A DNA stretch of 64,000 nt from NCBI GenBank assembly GCA_963662155.1, contig OY759263.1, forward strand, positions 3,219,071 through 3,283,070, read 5' to 3'. Within the stretch, counting starts at the first letter, position 1. Every line of letters starts with the position of its first letter. This DNA comes from Lamellibrachia columna (lineage: Eukaryota; Annelida; Polychaeta; Sabellida; Siboglinidae). Below the pieces are notes generated by a model that was given only the letters and a program-made list of their open reading frames with translations, ran no database searches and had not been told where the DNA came from. A program made the position numbers and the translations under genes. Positions 38,541-49,871 of this stretch are shown here, piece by piece.

Positions 38541-40060
38541 GGCATAATGCAATAAACTCAGTGTAGTAGGTGCGACATACGTTTACGCGTACAACTATCG
38601 CACTGAAACAACATACCATAAAATCAACTTTAAACACGCCACGTGCATACATTGTTAAGGCGTTCAATGATCACAAGATTGAGTAGCTCCCAATGAGCCA
38701 AACACTTTCGGAAATATGGACCGACTGGTCCAATGCGAAATATGTTGATGTTGAACACGCCATCAATGTGTTGGCGTGTCTGACGAGGTTTTCGATATAT
38801 CGGGAAGGCCTCAATATGGGTGTGCATCAACAGCGTTAATTGTAACGTGGCAAAAAGCTATTCCAACGGATGTAGTAGTTGAACAGTGGTTTAGCATTTT
38901 CCTAGAAACATTCAACCATCGATTTTAGCAAATAGAAAACCAATTGAAGCTAACAAAGCGATGATTGACCAATTAGCTGTAGAATTAGGCAGCTTAAATT
39001 ATAAACAGTCAATCCAGCCTGCCTGAAACGTGGCAGTGTACAAGGAAACGTGACTGGTATACCACTGGATCGCCATCCACCACCCGCACCACGGCATCAG
39101 TCGGGGAAGACTTAGTTTACACCGTCCAGCACGAGATTTTCATCTCACACCCCATGTCAAAAAGAGGACACGTACAAACAGATCCGTCAAAATTAACCAA
39201 AATGACAGCCCGATTAGCAGAAAACACCAACAGTTGACGGGCGCCGCTAACTGGAGATATGTACATGATTGCATATCGGTACAATTGCAATTCAGCGTAA
39301 ACACCTGCCGCCAGCGGACTCACAGTATTGAAATGTAGAACATGTTAAACAAATACATGTAATATGTTGCCCAAAAGCGAGCGAGGAAAAGAAAACCACG
39401 AGACTCGTCAGTCGGTGACAAATTGTAAACCTCGCGTGTGTGACAACAATGGCTCGTTTGATCGAACATTTTCTCCTCAACAGTCAAAATTCAAAAGAAC
39501 CCGTCTAAGAGAAAATATTGCACATTAGTGCAACCTTTGTGATTCAAAATAAACAGAGTTGCGCCCAGTCAGAATGATTTTGACGAAGATCAGACGTAGT
39601 TTGTTGAAAGCAACTACTTGTCGCCATCGCATGAGCGGGCAGACGGAGCGCCGCCTGGCGCGGGGTCTCAGAGCCACCGACGGAGCGCCGCCTGGCGCGG
39701 GGTCTCAAAGCCACCGACGCGAAACCAAAATAAAAACAACGAATTGCCAATGACATTACTAGATACAGCTGCAGTTCAGTCATTCTTCAAAGTATTATGC
39801 TGATATATTTTCAATTGCTCTTCTGTTGTAGCGAGCACTAATAACGATAACGTTCTTGTAGTGGTCCGATATTGATCATATTAAATGAAGTGAATATGAC
39901 GTCGCGTTATTAGGAGACCGCGACTGCGTAAAACGTATAATTACGTGGCAGATACGTCATGTCTTTGTTGGGTTAGGAGAAATATGAAACACAACACAAA
40001 TATAGCGTTAACCTGGGCCCTGAAGGTATAAAGGGAAAGGACGAAGACTAAAACCAACAT
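38541..40060. other. Unassigned 1.5-kb stretch
   Basis: No frame carries a known motif. A 37-bp two-copy repeat (GGAGCGCCGCCTGGCGCGGG...) sits at 39,646–39,718. The rest is unique. Confidence 0.45.
39646..39718. repeat. 37-bp repeat, 2 copies
   Basis: GC-rich unit with the inverted repeat GCGCCGCCTGGCGC. Confidence 0.9.
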
Positions 40061-40061
40061 G

Positions 40062-40196
40062 TATTAGTGTTCCCCGGACCGAATTGTGTGCCGGCCCAAA
40101 TTTAATGAGAAAGATCCCATGGAACAGACGCCTGGCAGAATGCGTGGAGTTCGAACCCAGTCAAGTCGAGCAACTAACCACTCAGCCACCGCTGTT
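40062..40196 (-). mobile_element. tRNA-derived SINE (family B)
   Basis: On the minus strand GGTGGCTGAGTGGTTAG is a tRNA A-box region and GGGTTCGAACTCC a B box, followed by CTCATTAAATTTGGGCCG and GGTCCGGGGAACAC. The tail resembles 18,825–18,860 (minus). Confidence 0.75.
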
Positions 40197-40294
40197 TTAC
40201 CAGTGTTTGTGTTATCCGAAAGGTGCATTCGTCCTTCTCCGATTTGATTTAAGCGGTTGCGTGAACGCCCGGCCTTGAAGTTGGCCAGAATACA

Positions 40295-42328
40295 ACGAGG
40301 GCAATTACCCGCTGCGTCAGTGAACGGTTGATATACCCATACATAACATTTGACCCGCTGAGTCGGTGAACGGTTGATGTACCCATGCATAACATTTTAC
40401 CCGCTGCGTCAGTGAACGGTTGATGTACCCATACATAACATTTCACCCGCTGAGTCAGTGAACGGTTGATGTACCCATGCATAACATTTTACCCGCTGAG
40501 TCGGTGAACGGTTGGTGTACCCATACATAACATTTTACCCGCTGCCTTAGTGAACGGTTGACATTCCCATACATAACATTTACCCGCTGAGTCAGTGAAC
40601 GGTTGATGTACCCATACATAACATTTTACCCGCTGCCTTAGTGAACGGTTGACATTCCCATACATAACATTTTACCCGCTGCGTCAGTGAACGGTTGATG
40701 TACCCATACATAACATTTTACCCGCTGAGTCAGTGAACGGTTGATGTACCCATGCATAACATTTTACCCGCTGAGTCGGTGAACGGTTGATATTCCCATA
40801 CATAACATTTTACCCGCTGAGTCAGTGAACGGTTGATGTACCCATGCATAACATTTTACCCGCTGAGTCAGTGAACGGTTAATATTCCCATACATAACAT
40901 TTTACCCGCTGAGTCAGTGAACGGTTGATGTACCCATGCATAACATTTTACCCGCTGAGTCAGTGAACGGTTGATATTCCCATACATAACATTTTACCCG
41001 CTGCCTTAGTGAACGGTTGACATTCCCATACATAACATTTTACCCGCTGCGTCAGTGAACGGTTGATGTACCCATACATAACATTTTACCCGATGCGTCA
41101 GTGAACGGTTGATGTACCCATACATAACATTTTACCCGCTGAGTCAGTGAACGGTTGATGTACCCATGCATAACATTTTACCCGCTGAGTCGGTGAACGG
41201 TTGATATTCCCATACATAACATTTTACTCGCTGAGTCAGTGAACGGTTGATGTACCCATGCATAACATTTTACCCGCTGAGTCAGTGAACGGTTGATATT
41301 CCCATACATAACATTTTACCCGCTGCGTCAGTGTACGGTTGATGTACCCATACATAACATTTTACCCGCTGAGTCAGTGAACGGTTCATGTACCCATGCA
41401 TAACATTTTACCCGCTGAGTCAGTGAACGGTTGATGTACCCATACATAACATTTTACCCGATGCATCAGTGAACGGTTGATATACCCATGCATAACATTT
41501 TACCCGATGCATCAGTGAACGGTTGATGTACCCATACATAACATTTTACCCGATGCATCAGTGAACGGTTGATATTCCCATACATAACATTTTACCCGCT
41601 GCGTCAGTGAACGGTTGATGTACCCATACATAACATTTTACCCGCTGAGTCAGTGAACGGTTGATATTCCCATACATAACATTTTACCCGCTGAGTCAGT
41701 GAACGGTTCATGTACCCATGCATAACATTTTACCCGCTGAGTCAGTGAACGGTTGATATTCCCATACATAACATTTTACCCGCTGCGTCAGTGAACGGTT
41801 GATGTACCCATACATAACATTTTACCCGCTGAGTCAGTGAACGGTTCATGTACCCATGCATAACATTTTACCCGCTGAGTCAGTGAACGGTTGATATTCC
41901 CATACATAACATTTTACCCGCTGCGTCAGTGAACGGTTGATGTACCCATACATAACATTTTACCCGCTGAGTCAGTGAACGATTGATATACCCATACATA
42001 ACATTTTACCCGCTGAGTCAGTGAACGGTTGATGTACCCATACATAACATTTTACCCGATGCGTCAGTGAACGGTTGATGTACCCATGCATAACATTTTA
42101 CCCGCTGAGTCAGTGAACGGTTGATATTCCCATACATAACATTTTACCCGATGAGTCAGTGAACGGTTGATATTCCCATACATAACATTTTACCCGATGC
42201 ATCAGTGAACGGTTGATATACCCATACATAACATTATACCCGATGCGTCAGTGAACGGTTGATATACCCATACATAACAGTTTACCCGATGAGTCAGTGA
42301 ACGGTTGATATTCCTATACATAACATTG
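40295..42328. repeat. 46-bp satellite array, about 44 copies, rich in TGAGTCA
   Basis: Unit contains GTGAACGGTTGATGTACCC, CATAACATTTTACCCGCTG and AGTCA. Subtypes CTGAGTCAG, CTGCGTCAG, CTGAGTCGG, CTGCCTTAG and ATGCATCAG alternate, often in a repeated order, pointing to multi-unit amplification. About 22 units hold a perfect AP-1 site TGAGTCA. Confidence 0.97.
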
Positions 42329-42512
42329 GCGACAGTCGTCTTCTATTTGTGGTGGTAGTTTCAACATTTAGGGTAACATTGTATTCATCAGTAGCTGTTG
42401 ATTGATCGCTCTGTCAGCGTCGATGGAACCTTCGTCTGAATAAAGTGATTAAGGCAACAAATCACTTTGCACATGACGGATTCGCCGTATTACACGAATA
42501 GATGCAGAAGTT

Positions 42513-42522
42513 ATAAAACTAC
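42513..42522. repeat. Target-site duplication, left copy
   Basis: ATAAAACTAC, identical to 44,696–44,705. Confidence 0.9.
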
Positions 42523-44695
42523 GGTATCCAGACGTTTTGGTAAAGGACACTTTGGTAATGGACATTTTGGTAACTGACATTTCGGTAAAAGGACATTTCG
42601 GTAAAAGGACATTTCGGTAAACGGACATTTCGGTAACAGACAATTTGGAAATAGACATTTTGGTAGAATCTTAAAACAAATTGCCGTTAATAATACTAAA
42701 TGAATGCAGCTACGAGTGTGTGTTCAATAACAATTTAATTCAAACTGATACATGTAGCTCTTCCAGTGATGCACAATGGGAATGTCATGTAATGTCCTAA
42801 AAGGTAGTAATGTTCAGCGGAGTGTTTTTACAAACGAACTAGATGCCCAATGGCTGTAAGGAACTGTGGCACCTGCATTACCCCATTGACATAGTAACGA
42901 CACAGGTTCCTCAGTCGTGTCTGGAGTCTCACGTACTCGTGTCTCACACGTTTCCGGGGTGGCTGGCCGGTTGCATCCTGGATAATGATGGCGCTGACAC
43001 ACTCCTGTTCCCGCTGCAGGCATTTAATGGATTTCCATATCGATGGATGCTGGTGACCAATCAAGTGACGATACTTGTTGTTCCAAGCCTCAGAGACGTT
43101 ATTTGTGCGTGGGTTGTCATTTACGGTCGCATTGTGCACATTCCACGTCTGCACAGGATAGAGGTGAGCGATGCGCACCATCCTGATGCCTCCCACCTGC
43201 AGCCGACCTTGCCTGTAGTGGCCGTGAACGTACGTTTTGTCGAAGTAGTCGACCAGAGGTGCTGCCAAGGCTGGTGCAATCGTACGCAGGTGTGCCATGC
43301 CAGCAGACACGTCAGTTGGTGGCAGAAACGCAAGGCCATCGAGCATGCCACAGAAATGGCGAAAGTTGTTGTCTGTGCGATAGGACACAACAAGCCCCAT
43401 TTCCTGAATTTTCCTCCATGTGCTCTGTGTCAGGTGGTAAAAACAGAACTGCACCTGCACATTTTGCCCGAACACACCTGCCACAGCACGAGGGACAGCC
43501 AGTTCGAAATCAACCATGACAACATCGGGATCAGGTTGCACACCATATGTTGCACAGCGGTTCAGGATAGCAGTGAACAGTTCGTGATACGTTGCTTCTG
43601 TTTTGTTTTCTAGGAATGCATACACCAGTGGTATGGTCACCTCTCCCAGAGACACGTGAATAACGTACAGCTGTAGGAACTTTGGTGGAGCCATCGCAAA
43701 GTTCCCATCCATAAACCACTTATCTGCAGCAGCCAGGCGGCGGAGATTATCCTCCGTTGCGTAGGCAACGATTCTGTGTGTTGCTTGGGGACCATTGTCA
43801 AAGAAGAGGAACTCTTCTTCTTGTTGTCCTAGGGTGTGGGTCCAAGGAGGAACGATGTGTAGATTCACCAAACTGGCCGGTTCGGCTGGGTACTCTTGTG
43901 TACGGTTTCTTGCAATCGTGCGCTTACACGTGTCGACACTCGGTAGAATCGCCTTAGCTGCATCTGTCAACGCTGTGATGTTGTCAGCGTAAATACGAGA
44001 TGGCGGGTCGTTACATGCAGCTGCACATACACGCATTTCCGTACGGCATCTGGCGACCTCAAACTTCACCGGTTCGGGACAGTGGTTGTGGTTAGTTTTC
44101 AGCACTGCATTTGCTGGTAGCAAGTTGGTGTATACACTAGCAGGGCAGTGCTTGCTTGCACGACATGTGCAACGCCACCGTATCATGCCATTTTTCTCTG
44201 TGTGCTTTGTGTAAGCATATCCAGCCCACAAAAGCTTTGGTTTCCCCCTGGTTGTTGTAGTTACTTCCATGATCACATGTATGAACAGAATGATATGAAC
44301 TGATGTATATCTGGATTTAAATGTGTCCTGCTGGCCACTGGTTGGCTGTAGTGGTTGAACACTAGCCAACACCACTGCTATTTGGAAGCCATGTTCCCTT
44401 TGGTGACAAGCACTATCTTACACATGTCTGACTGCTAGTGGGAAGCCAAGTTCCCTGTCTGGTATTCCGCTGGACCATCCTAATTTATAAATGGCTTAAC
44501 TGACTGACATCTTATCAGGTTATTTCCTGATATGGCAGATTGGACCCTGGTTATTTTCAGTAGTTTTACCAAAATGTCTAGTTACCAAAATGTCCTGTTA
44601 CCAAAATGTCCTTTTACCGAAATGTCCTTTTACCGAAATGTCAGTTACCAAAATGTCCATTACCAAAGTGTCCTTTACCAAAACGTCATGGACCC
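42523..44695 (-). mobile_element. Mutator-like (MULE) DNA transposon, full length, 2,173 bp
   Basis: Long terminal inverted repeats: the left end reads GGTATCCAGACGTTTTGG and the reverse complement of the right end GGGTCCATGACGTTTTGG; they then agree almost base for base for about 85 bp. Each arm (42,523–42,668 and 44,563–44,695) is built of iterated GGACATTTCGGTAA-like units. A perfect 10-bp duplication flanks the element, and one uninterrupted transposase gene fills the middle. Duplications of 8–11 bp are typical of Mutator-like elements. Confidence 0.93.
42828..44270 (-). CDS. FLYWCH zinc-finger / MULE transposase, intact (480 aa)
   Basis: A single open frame without introns. The N-terminus (about residues 5–65) is a FLYWCH-type finger: LLWAGYAYTKHTEKNG, W32-x-C34, C42-P and a final NHNHC (H61, H63). 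The transposase domain shows D188 (WFMDGNF), D254 (VVMVDFEL), the C-x2-H pair C276/H279 (CFYHLTQ) and E394 (TNNVSEAWN), the DDE arrangement of Mutator-like transposases. Start: the Met at 44,268–44,270 is chosen because it sits right before the finger; an in-frame Met 35 codons upstream would add a non-conserved leader. Expected role: binds the terminal repeats and catalyses cut-and-paste movement. It lies wholly within the inverted repeats. An unbroken frame and perfect target duplication suggest recent insertion. It could also be maintained as a host gene, but the intact ends argue against domestication. Confidence 0.93.
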   Translation of the reverse strand: MEVTTTTRGKPKLLWAGYAYTKHTEKNGMIRWRCTCRASKHCPASVYTNLLPANAVLKTNHNHCPEPVKFEVARCRTEMRVCAAACNDPPSRIYADNITALTDAAKAILPSVDTCKRTIARNRTQEYPAEPASLVNLHIVPPWTHTLGQQEEEFLFFDNGPQATHRIVAYATEDNLRRLAAADKWFMDGNFAMAPPKFLQLYVIHVSLGEVTIPLVYAFLENKTEATYHELFTAILNRCATYGVQPDPDVVMVDFELAVPRAVAGVFGQNVQVQFCFYHLTQSTWRKIQEMGLVVSYRTDNNFRHFCGMLDGLAFLPPTDVSAGMAHLRTIAPALAAPLVDYFDKTYVHGHYRQGRLQVGGIRMVRIAHLYPVQTWNVHNATVNDNPRTNNVSEAWNNKYRHLIGHQHPSIWKSIKCLQREQECVSAIIIQDATGQPPRKRVRHEYVRLQTRLRNLCRYYVNGVMQVPQFLTAIGHLVRL

Positions 44696-44705
44696 ATAAA
44701 ACTAC
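44696..44705. repeat. Target-site duplication, right copy
   Basis: ATAAAACTAC directly after the right terminal repeat. Confidence 0.9.
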
Positions 44706-44715
44706 AGCTGTATTT

Positions 44716-44790
44716 TATTTCGCCCCCACTCCTCCCAATTTCGTCCCCACTCCTCCCTATTTCGCCCCCATTCCTCCTTATTTCGCCTTC
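44716..44790. repeat. About 25-bp C-rich repeat, 3 copies
   Basis: Unit ATTTCGCCCCCACTCCTCCC-like with substitutions. Confidence 0.8.
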
Positions 44791-45326
44791 TTTTGCCGAT
44801 AACTTCAGCTTCATTCATCGCGGCTTATTGCGGTGCGAAATGGCAGCAATTTAATATCGAGCGATTGCCTCTCCGTTTAGTGCAGTGTTTCTTAACCTGT
44901 TTGGGTTACGAACCCTTTTGAGAATCTAAAGAAAGCTAGTTAGTTAATATGAGATAATATTAGTGTATTATATAAACTAATTTTGGAACACTTGTTTGAT
45001 GTGTTTTTTGTTCAGTGTGTTTTTAAAATTTAAGTTTTTTTAATGTCAGTCCTAAAAAATGTATTCTTCCACTCGTTCTATGTGGATATTATTGATGTTC
45101 AGCGAAAAGGTGTATTTAACTTTATTGGGCATTTAAAAAGTCATATATTTAGATTTATTTGTGTTTAATGATAATTTATTAATATTAAGCCATTCCATTC
45201 ATTTTAGGAGTACATCATTTGCTGCAGTTTCAGTGCTTTCGTTTGGTACATTGTCATTAAACGTTGTAGATACTTGTTAGAAATGTATATCTTTTTTCTG
45301 AAAAGATTGGAAAGAAGTGGCTGAAG
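44791..45326. other. AT-rich spacer, nothing seen
   Basis: No open frame, RNA gene or repeat. Confidence 0.5.
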
Positions 45327-45734
45327 ATTAGCATGTGTGAGGTTTCCTCCTATATTAGCATGTGTGAGGTTTCCTCCTATATTAGCATGTGTGAGGTTTC
45401 CTCCTATATTAGCATGTGTGAGGTTTCCTCCTATATTAGCATGTGTGAGGTTTCCTCCTATATTAGCATGTGTGAGGTTTCCTCCTATATTAGCATGTGT
45501 GAGGTTTCCTCCTATATTAGCATGTGTGAGGTTTCCTCCTATATTAGCATGTGTGAGGTTTCCTCCTATATTAGCATGTGTGAGGTTTCCTCCTATATTA
45601 GCATGTGTGAGGTTTCCTCCTATATTAGCATGTGTGAGGTTTCCTCCTATATTAGCATGTGTGAGGTTTCCTCCTATATTAGCATGTGTGAGGTTTCCTC
45701 CTATATTAGCATGTGTGAGGTTTCCTCCTATATT
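45327..45734. repeat. 27-bp tandem array, 15 near-identical copies
   Basis: Unit ATTAGCATGTGTGAGGTTTC plus CTCCTAT. I see no substitutions among the units, so the array is young or actively homogenised. Open on both strands only because 27 is a multiple of three. Confidence 0.97.
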
Positions 45735-47498
45735 CAACCACCAAATTAACAAAACCGGAAAACTACGTACTTCGTTTATATGCGCCGCGTTGTTATTTAT
45801 GCAGTGTTATTTATGCAGTGTTACATATTTATGCAGTGTTACATACTAAATCATTACGTTTCCCCTTTACACGTGTATACACTATTTGTATGCATCACTA
45901 GAACTGGCGTGCTTTTGATTTAAGTTGGTACTATGACAAATCCCAAACTGAAGCTATATTACATTTCTCCTCATTAACTGTTATGTGCAAAAGAAACAAT
46001 TATAGAAACAATTATAGGTCCACTTGGCTGCAAGTTTCCAGCCCCAAATGTTTACTTTAAACAGATATTTGCTGAAGGCCCCATTAGCCATCAACTGATG
46101 ACCGTACCAGAGGACATTCTATTGTCCAGGCCTTCCCACCAATTCACATGTGCCTGAATGACCAGCCCACCCCAGCTGGTAGTGTCCATGTGCTGTGTGA
46201 TGTTCTCCGTCCCATTCACACATGTCTAAACCTGATCTCTCTCAGGCTAATGACTGGAATAGTGAATGCAGGCCTTCTGTAAACACCTGGATAAAATGGC
46301 TGTTAAATGAGCACTTAACTGAGAGTTAATTGGAAATGTGTCAATTAAATTACATTAAATTAACCCTTTTTGGTAAAATTAATTAATTAAATTAAATTAA
46401 ATTAGCATTTCTGGAAAAGTTTATTAATTAAATTAAATTAACTTAATTTGTTAAATTAAAAAAATAACAACTGAAATTAACACATGCCCCTGTGTTTCTT
46501 ATATGGCCATACATTAATATAGGCTTTAAACATACTCAACTCTAACCAACTCTAAGTACCATGGACAATTGTGCTTCTTTCGAAACACTGTCCATTCACG
46601 ACTTTGAAACAGACGGAATTCAATAAAAACAATACAATAATTTGTTTATATTGGATAAAGAATATTAGGATCTGGTTTGGTAAACAGGATGAGGAATCAG
46701 ATAGACTGATAAAGTTAAATAGCTGGTAGACAATGTCCCAAATTTGCATAGAAAACAATATGCGCATGTGCGTGCTCGTGCGCGTGTGCTGCGCATTCGC
46801 GTTCGTGTGTGTTCGTGTGTGTTCGTGTGGCGGGTGTGTGATGCGCTTTCTGTTCTTGCGTAGTGCGTAGCGTTTGTTGTATACTTTCCGTGTAGCTACA
46901 TCCGTCATAACGTTCATATTATTAAAAAAACCGCGTACATAAGGGTCGTTGCCTAGAGACAAGACTATGGCACAAACTCCACGTGATAAATCACGGTCAA
47001 TGTTCGTTTACACAGTTGATGTGATGCAGTGTGTAGGACCCGTCGGCGCGTAAACATATCCGGACACTCACTAATCCAGTACACAGGGGCAAATACTTCC
47101 CCACTTCGTTGTGGCCCCATAGGCGAGAACACCCTGTCAGATCAATGGAGCGGATATCCTTCCGGCGGTTAGCGAACCTTGATCCCCTTTCGGCAACCCC
47201 TGCCTACCAAGTACGAGGGGTGTGGCTATTTTTGAGAGTTCACCTCCCACCAATGCCGCCTCTCTCCATTATTTTTTAGGCCAACCTCCAACCAGGCACC
47301 AACTGTTAGGGTCAACCAGGCACCAACTGTTGACACACACCCTCAATGTTCCTCCTGGTGTATTAGTAGGCCTTTTTTGTCGGTGGACAGTCTGCGTGGC
47401 TCTGCAACCAAGAACACACTTCATCCTTGTTTCCCCAGATAGGAAACGACAAAGATAACAATATGTTTTAAAACACAGACCTCTCTTCTGTATTTATC
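45735..47498. other. Unassigned 1.8-kb stretch
   Basis: Contains a small TTATGCAGTGTTA repeat (45,795–45,845), AATTAAATT low complexity (46,370–46,460) and a GTGTGTTCGTGT patch near 46,805. A 136-codon minus frame (46,552–46,962) has no domain I recognise. Confidence 0.45.
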
Positions 47499-47568
47499 TT
47501 GTTGCTAGGCAACTAGTCATTCACCATATATTTCTTGTTGCTAGGCAACTAGTCATTCACCATATACT
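47499..47568. repeat. 35-bp direct repeat, 2 copies, with X-box-like palindrome
   Basis: Each copy contains GTTGCTAGGCAAC followed by TAGTCATTCACCATATA. Confidence 0.92.
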
Positions 47569-47723
47569 TCTTTCGAGAGACATAACTATGAGGAGTCCAG
47601 GTCAACTTTCGTCGTAAGATTGGTTACTAACGCAATGACAACTCAAACGGAGTAATTACAACATTGTTGGTTGTCTTCCAGAGTTAAGCAGTTAACTTGA
47701 AAATGTCCCCTCCTTCTACATGT

Positions 47724-47995
47724 TGTGGGGCTCGGTAGAGTCGCAGTTAGAACGTGGGGCTCTCAATGAGAGAACCCGGGTTCGAATCCTCTTGCTGCCA
47801 TTTCGAAGCTTCGGCAATTTCGTTCATCCCACGTTGCTACAGTTCACTCAGCTGTATAAATGAGTACTTGGCTAGGTGGATATTTGAGTGAATAGTCTTC
47901 GCGCAGTAATTGCAGCGTGGCGGAATATTTCCCAGAGAATTCGAGAAAGACTGGATATCGCGCTATATAAGAACGTACCGTTGGTACTTTGGCAA
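47724..47995 (+). mobile_element. tRNA-derived SINE (family A), near full length
   Basis: tRNA-like head with a perfect B box GGGTTCGAATCC (about 47,767), body with CAGTTCACTCAGCTGTA and GCAGTAATTGCAGCGTGG, and a tail containing GCGCTATATAAGAACGTACC. The A box is degenerate. The same family is broken up at 2,525–6,582. Confidence 0.72.
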
Positions 47996-48742
47996 TGCTC
48001 ATTATTCTGGGCTAACTAGTAGGCAGTGCCCTTGTGTACAGCGAGCCGAAGTAGGCGCCTACTTTCAACCCGCGTAATACAACATAAGGCCAGCCTGTGC
48101 CAAGATTTCATTCAGCCTGTGCCAAGATTTCATTTCATGACAAAGACGTCGTGCAGTCGCAGCTCACTCCTGCTTCAGCCCGATATAGGGGTCAGGCCAC
48201 AATAATAATATACTGGCTCGATAAAAATGTAGTTCGTAACCAAGTTAGTCAAGTTCATTGATTTGATTTTGGAGGTGACATTCCCGAAACACCCGTAGGT
48301 ATGACATCTGCTTTGCCAAAACTGCCAGTTGTTAAGGTAAACACATTTGTAACATAATCAACAATGTTATGAATATGTGATTTTTACCAAACTCGTTCAG
48401 CATGTTAGTATCACAGTGATCGTGGATGAGGGTTTCGAAGTGTTGATGCGTTCATTTGTTTATACAATCACACTGAACCGAACATGACCATCAATGGTAA
48501 CATGAACTGTGGTCTTACCCCATGACACAAACTGAGGCGTTCAACGCGCGTAATTGTATACAAAAACGCACGCAACTGATTGTCATGACACGCGCTCTGC
48601 CTCGACATACTTTCTGCCTTTTATGACAACAACGATATCACACATCGAACGAGGAAAGTCATTTCCACAAGTACTAGTACAAGTTCTATACTGTTGCACT
48701 GCTGTCAACGTATTAAATAAAACAGCGATATAAAAACGATGT
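47996..48742. other. Intergenic sequence
   Basis: A small CAGCCTGTGCCAAGATTTCATT duplication lies near 48,090–48,135 (two copies). Otherwise unique. Confidence 0.5.
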
Positions 48743-48750
48743 TATAAAAG
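48743..48750 (+). promoter_or_regulatory. Candidate TATA box
   Basis: TATAAAAG about 220 bp upstream of the signal-peptide ATG of the coiled-coil protein; distance is compatible with a short 5' UTR. Confidence 0.3.
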
Positions 48751-48972
48751 TACATTCATGAAGCTGTACACCAGATTTACTACCTACATTTCCCAAAGTT
48801 AATGAGGCAAACTAAACCGCGATAAGCTGTTGGTACAAGGGGTGTAGTTAATCAAGCGCCCGACCAGGAAGTTCATCGCGAATGACTCAGCCTGTTGAAC
48901 AAGGCGAAATGTCCTGACATTGTCGCCAGAGTTGCTTCGAGGCGTGGACGTGGTCAATTGTACGGCGCAACA

Positions 48973-49270
48973 ATGTGTTTAAGTGTATTTCCACTGCTGG
49001 CAGTATGTGCCGTAGCCTGTATCATAAATCTAGCACCAGTCATGTCGCAATGTACAACGAAACATTGCTTTGACGACGAGAACGACTGCACTGCATTGCC
49101 ATTGGCGGAGATGGTGTATCGCCTTCAAAACACCGTAGAACGACAGCAACAGGACTACCAGGAACAACAGAAACAACTGGAACGACAGCAACAGGACTAC
49201 CAAGAACAACTGGAACGACAGCAACAGGACTACCAGGAACAACAGAAACAACTGACGAAACTCAAAGAGA
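48973..49270 (+). CDS. Secreted coiled-coil protein, first coding exon
   Basis: Begins MCLSVFPLLAVCAVACII, a good signal peptide, then QCTTKHCFDDENDCTALP with three cysteines, then a Q/E-rich coiled coil made of three near-perfect copies of a 42-bp unit (ERQQQDYQEQQKQL, the middle one shortened). The frame continues only two codons past a consensus donor (AGA|GTATGT at 49,271), so I read it as the first exon. The Met at 48,973 is preferred over one at 48,895 because the signal peptide follows directly. Such short leader-plus-coil exons often precede C1q or fibrinogen-like domains in invertebrate lectins, but no such domain is visible in the window, so the function is unknown. Confidence 0.6.
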
Positions 49271-49291
49271 GTATGTATTTTTGAATCATAG

Positions 49292-49462
49292 TGATCTCGG
49301 CCTTTCTGTATCTCTGCCTGTTTTGGTGATCTCGGCCAGTGATCTCGGCCTGGTCTCTGGTGATCTCGGCCTGGTATCTGGTGATCTCGGCCTCGTGTTG
49401 CAATACATAATTAAGAGTGTCTATGTGATCTCGGCCTGGTCTCTAGTGATCTCGGCCTCGTG
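49292..49462. repeat. GTGATCTCGGCC repeat, about 7 units, in the presumed intron
   Basis: Units such as GTGATCTCGGCCTGGTCTCT start about 20 bp after the donor. An inverted copy lies at 52,770–52,860. Confidence 0.88.
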
Positions 49463-49809
49463 TTGTAATACATAATTAAGAGTGTCTATGGCTATGCCAC
49501 TTTTAAGCAATGTTGCGATATGCGTAAGGATGGTCGTTATGTCACAAGTCAGATATGTCGTAGACGATGATACTTCATAGATTTGGACGATTTGTCAAAA
49601 ATTAATTTTACGTTTTTATTTTGTAGTTCACGCACTGAAAAAAAATCTATGATTATTTGTTGTAATGTTGGCAGGGACTCTGCCGTATATCTACGCGTTT
49701 TAGACGTTACTTGTTATCGCCCATCGTCGAGCGCTATAGATGGTACTCGCGCTGTATAATTCGTCGAAATTAAATAAAGTGATGTATGTAAAGTTCATTA
49801 TGTTTGCAG

Positions 49810-49871
49810 TCTCCATCCTTCATGCTAATGTGGGTTACATATACGTGATATGTGATTCGTATATTGTATGA
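49810..49871 (+). CDS. Possible terminal exon of the coiled-coil gene
   Basis: After acceptor tgtttgcag, phase 1 gives ISILHANVGYIYVICDSYIV and TGA. Frame and splice signal fit, but there is no homology support and the sequence is AT-rich. Confidence 0.2.

Noticed and set aside
42843..43613. 256-codon + strand frame inside the transposon
   Set aside because: Antisense shadow of the well-conserved transposase gene.
45204..45849. Frames over the 27-bp array
   Set aside because: Open on both strands only because the unit is 27 bp and stop-free; no flanking coding signal.
46552..46962. 136-codon minus frame
   Set aside because: Contains low-complexity HTRTHT; no recognisable family.
47724..47800. 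Functional tRNA gene
   Set aside because: Only the B box is good; the A box and acceptor stem do not pair, and SINE body follows, so it is a SINE head.
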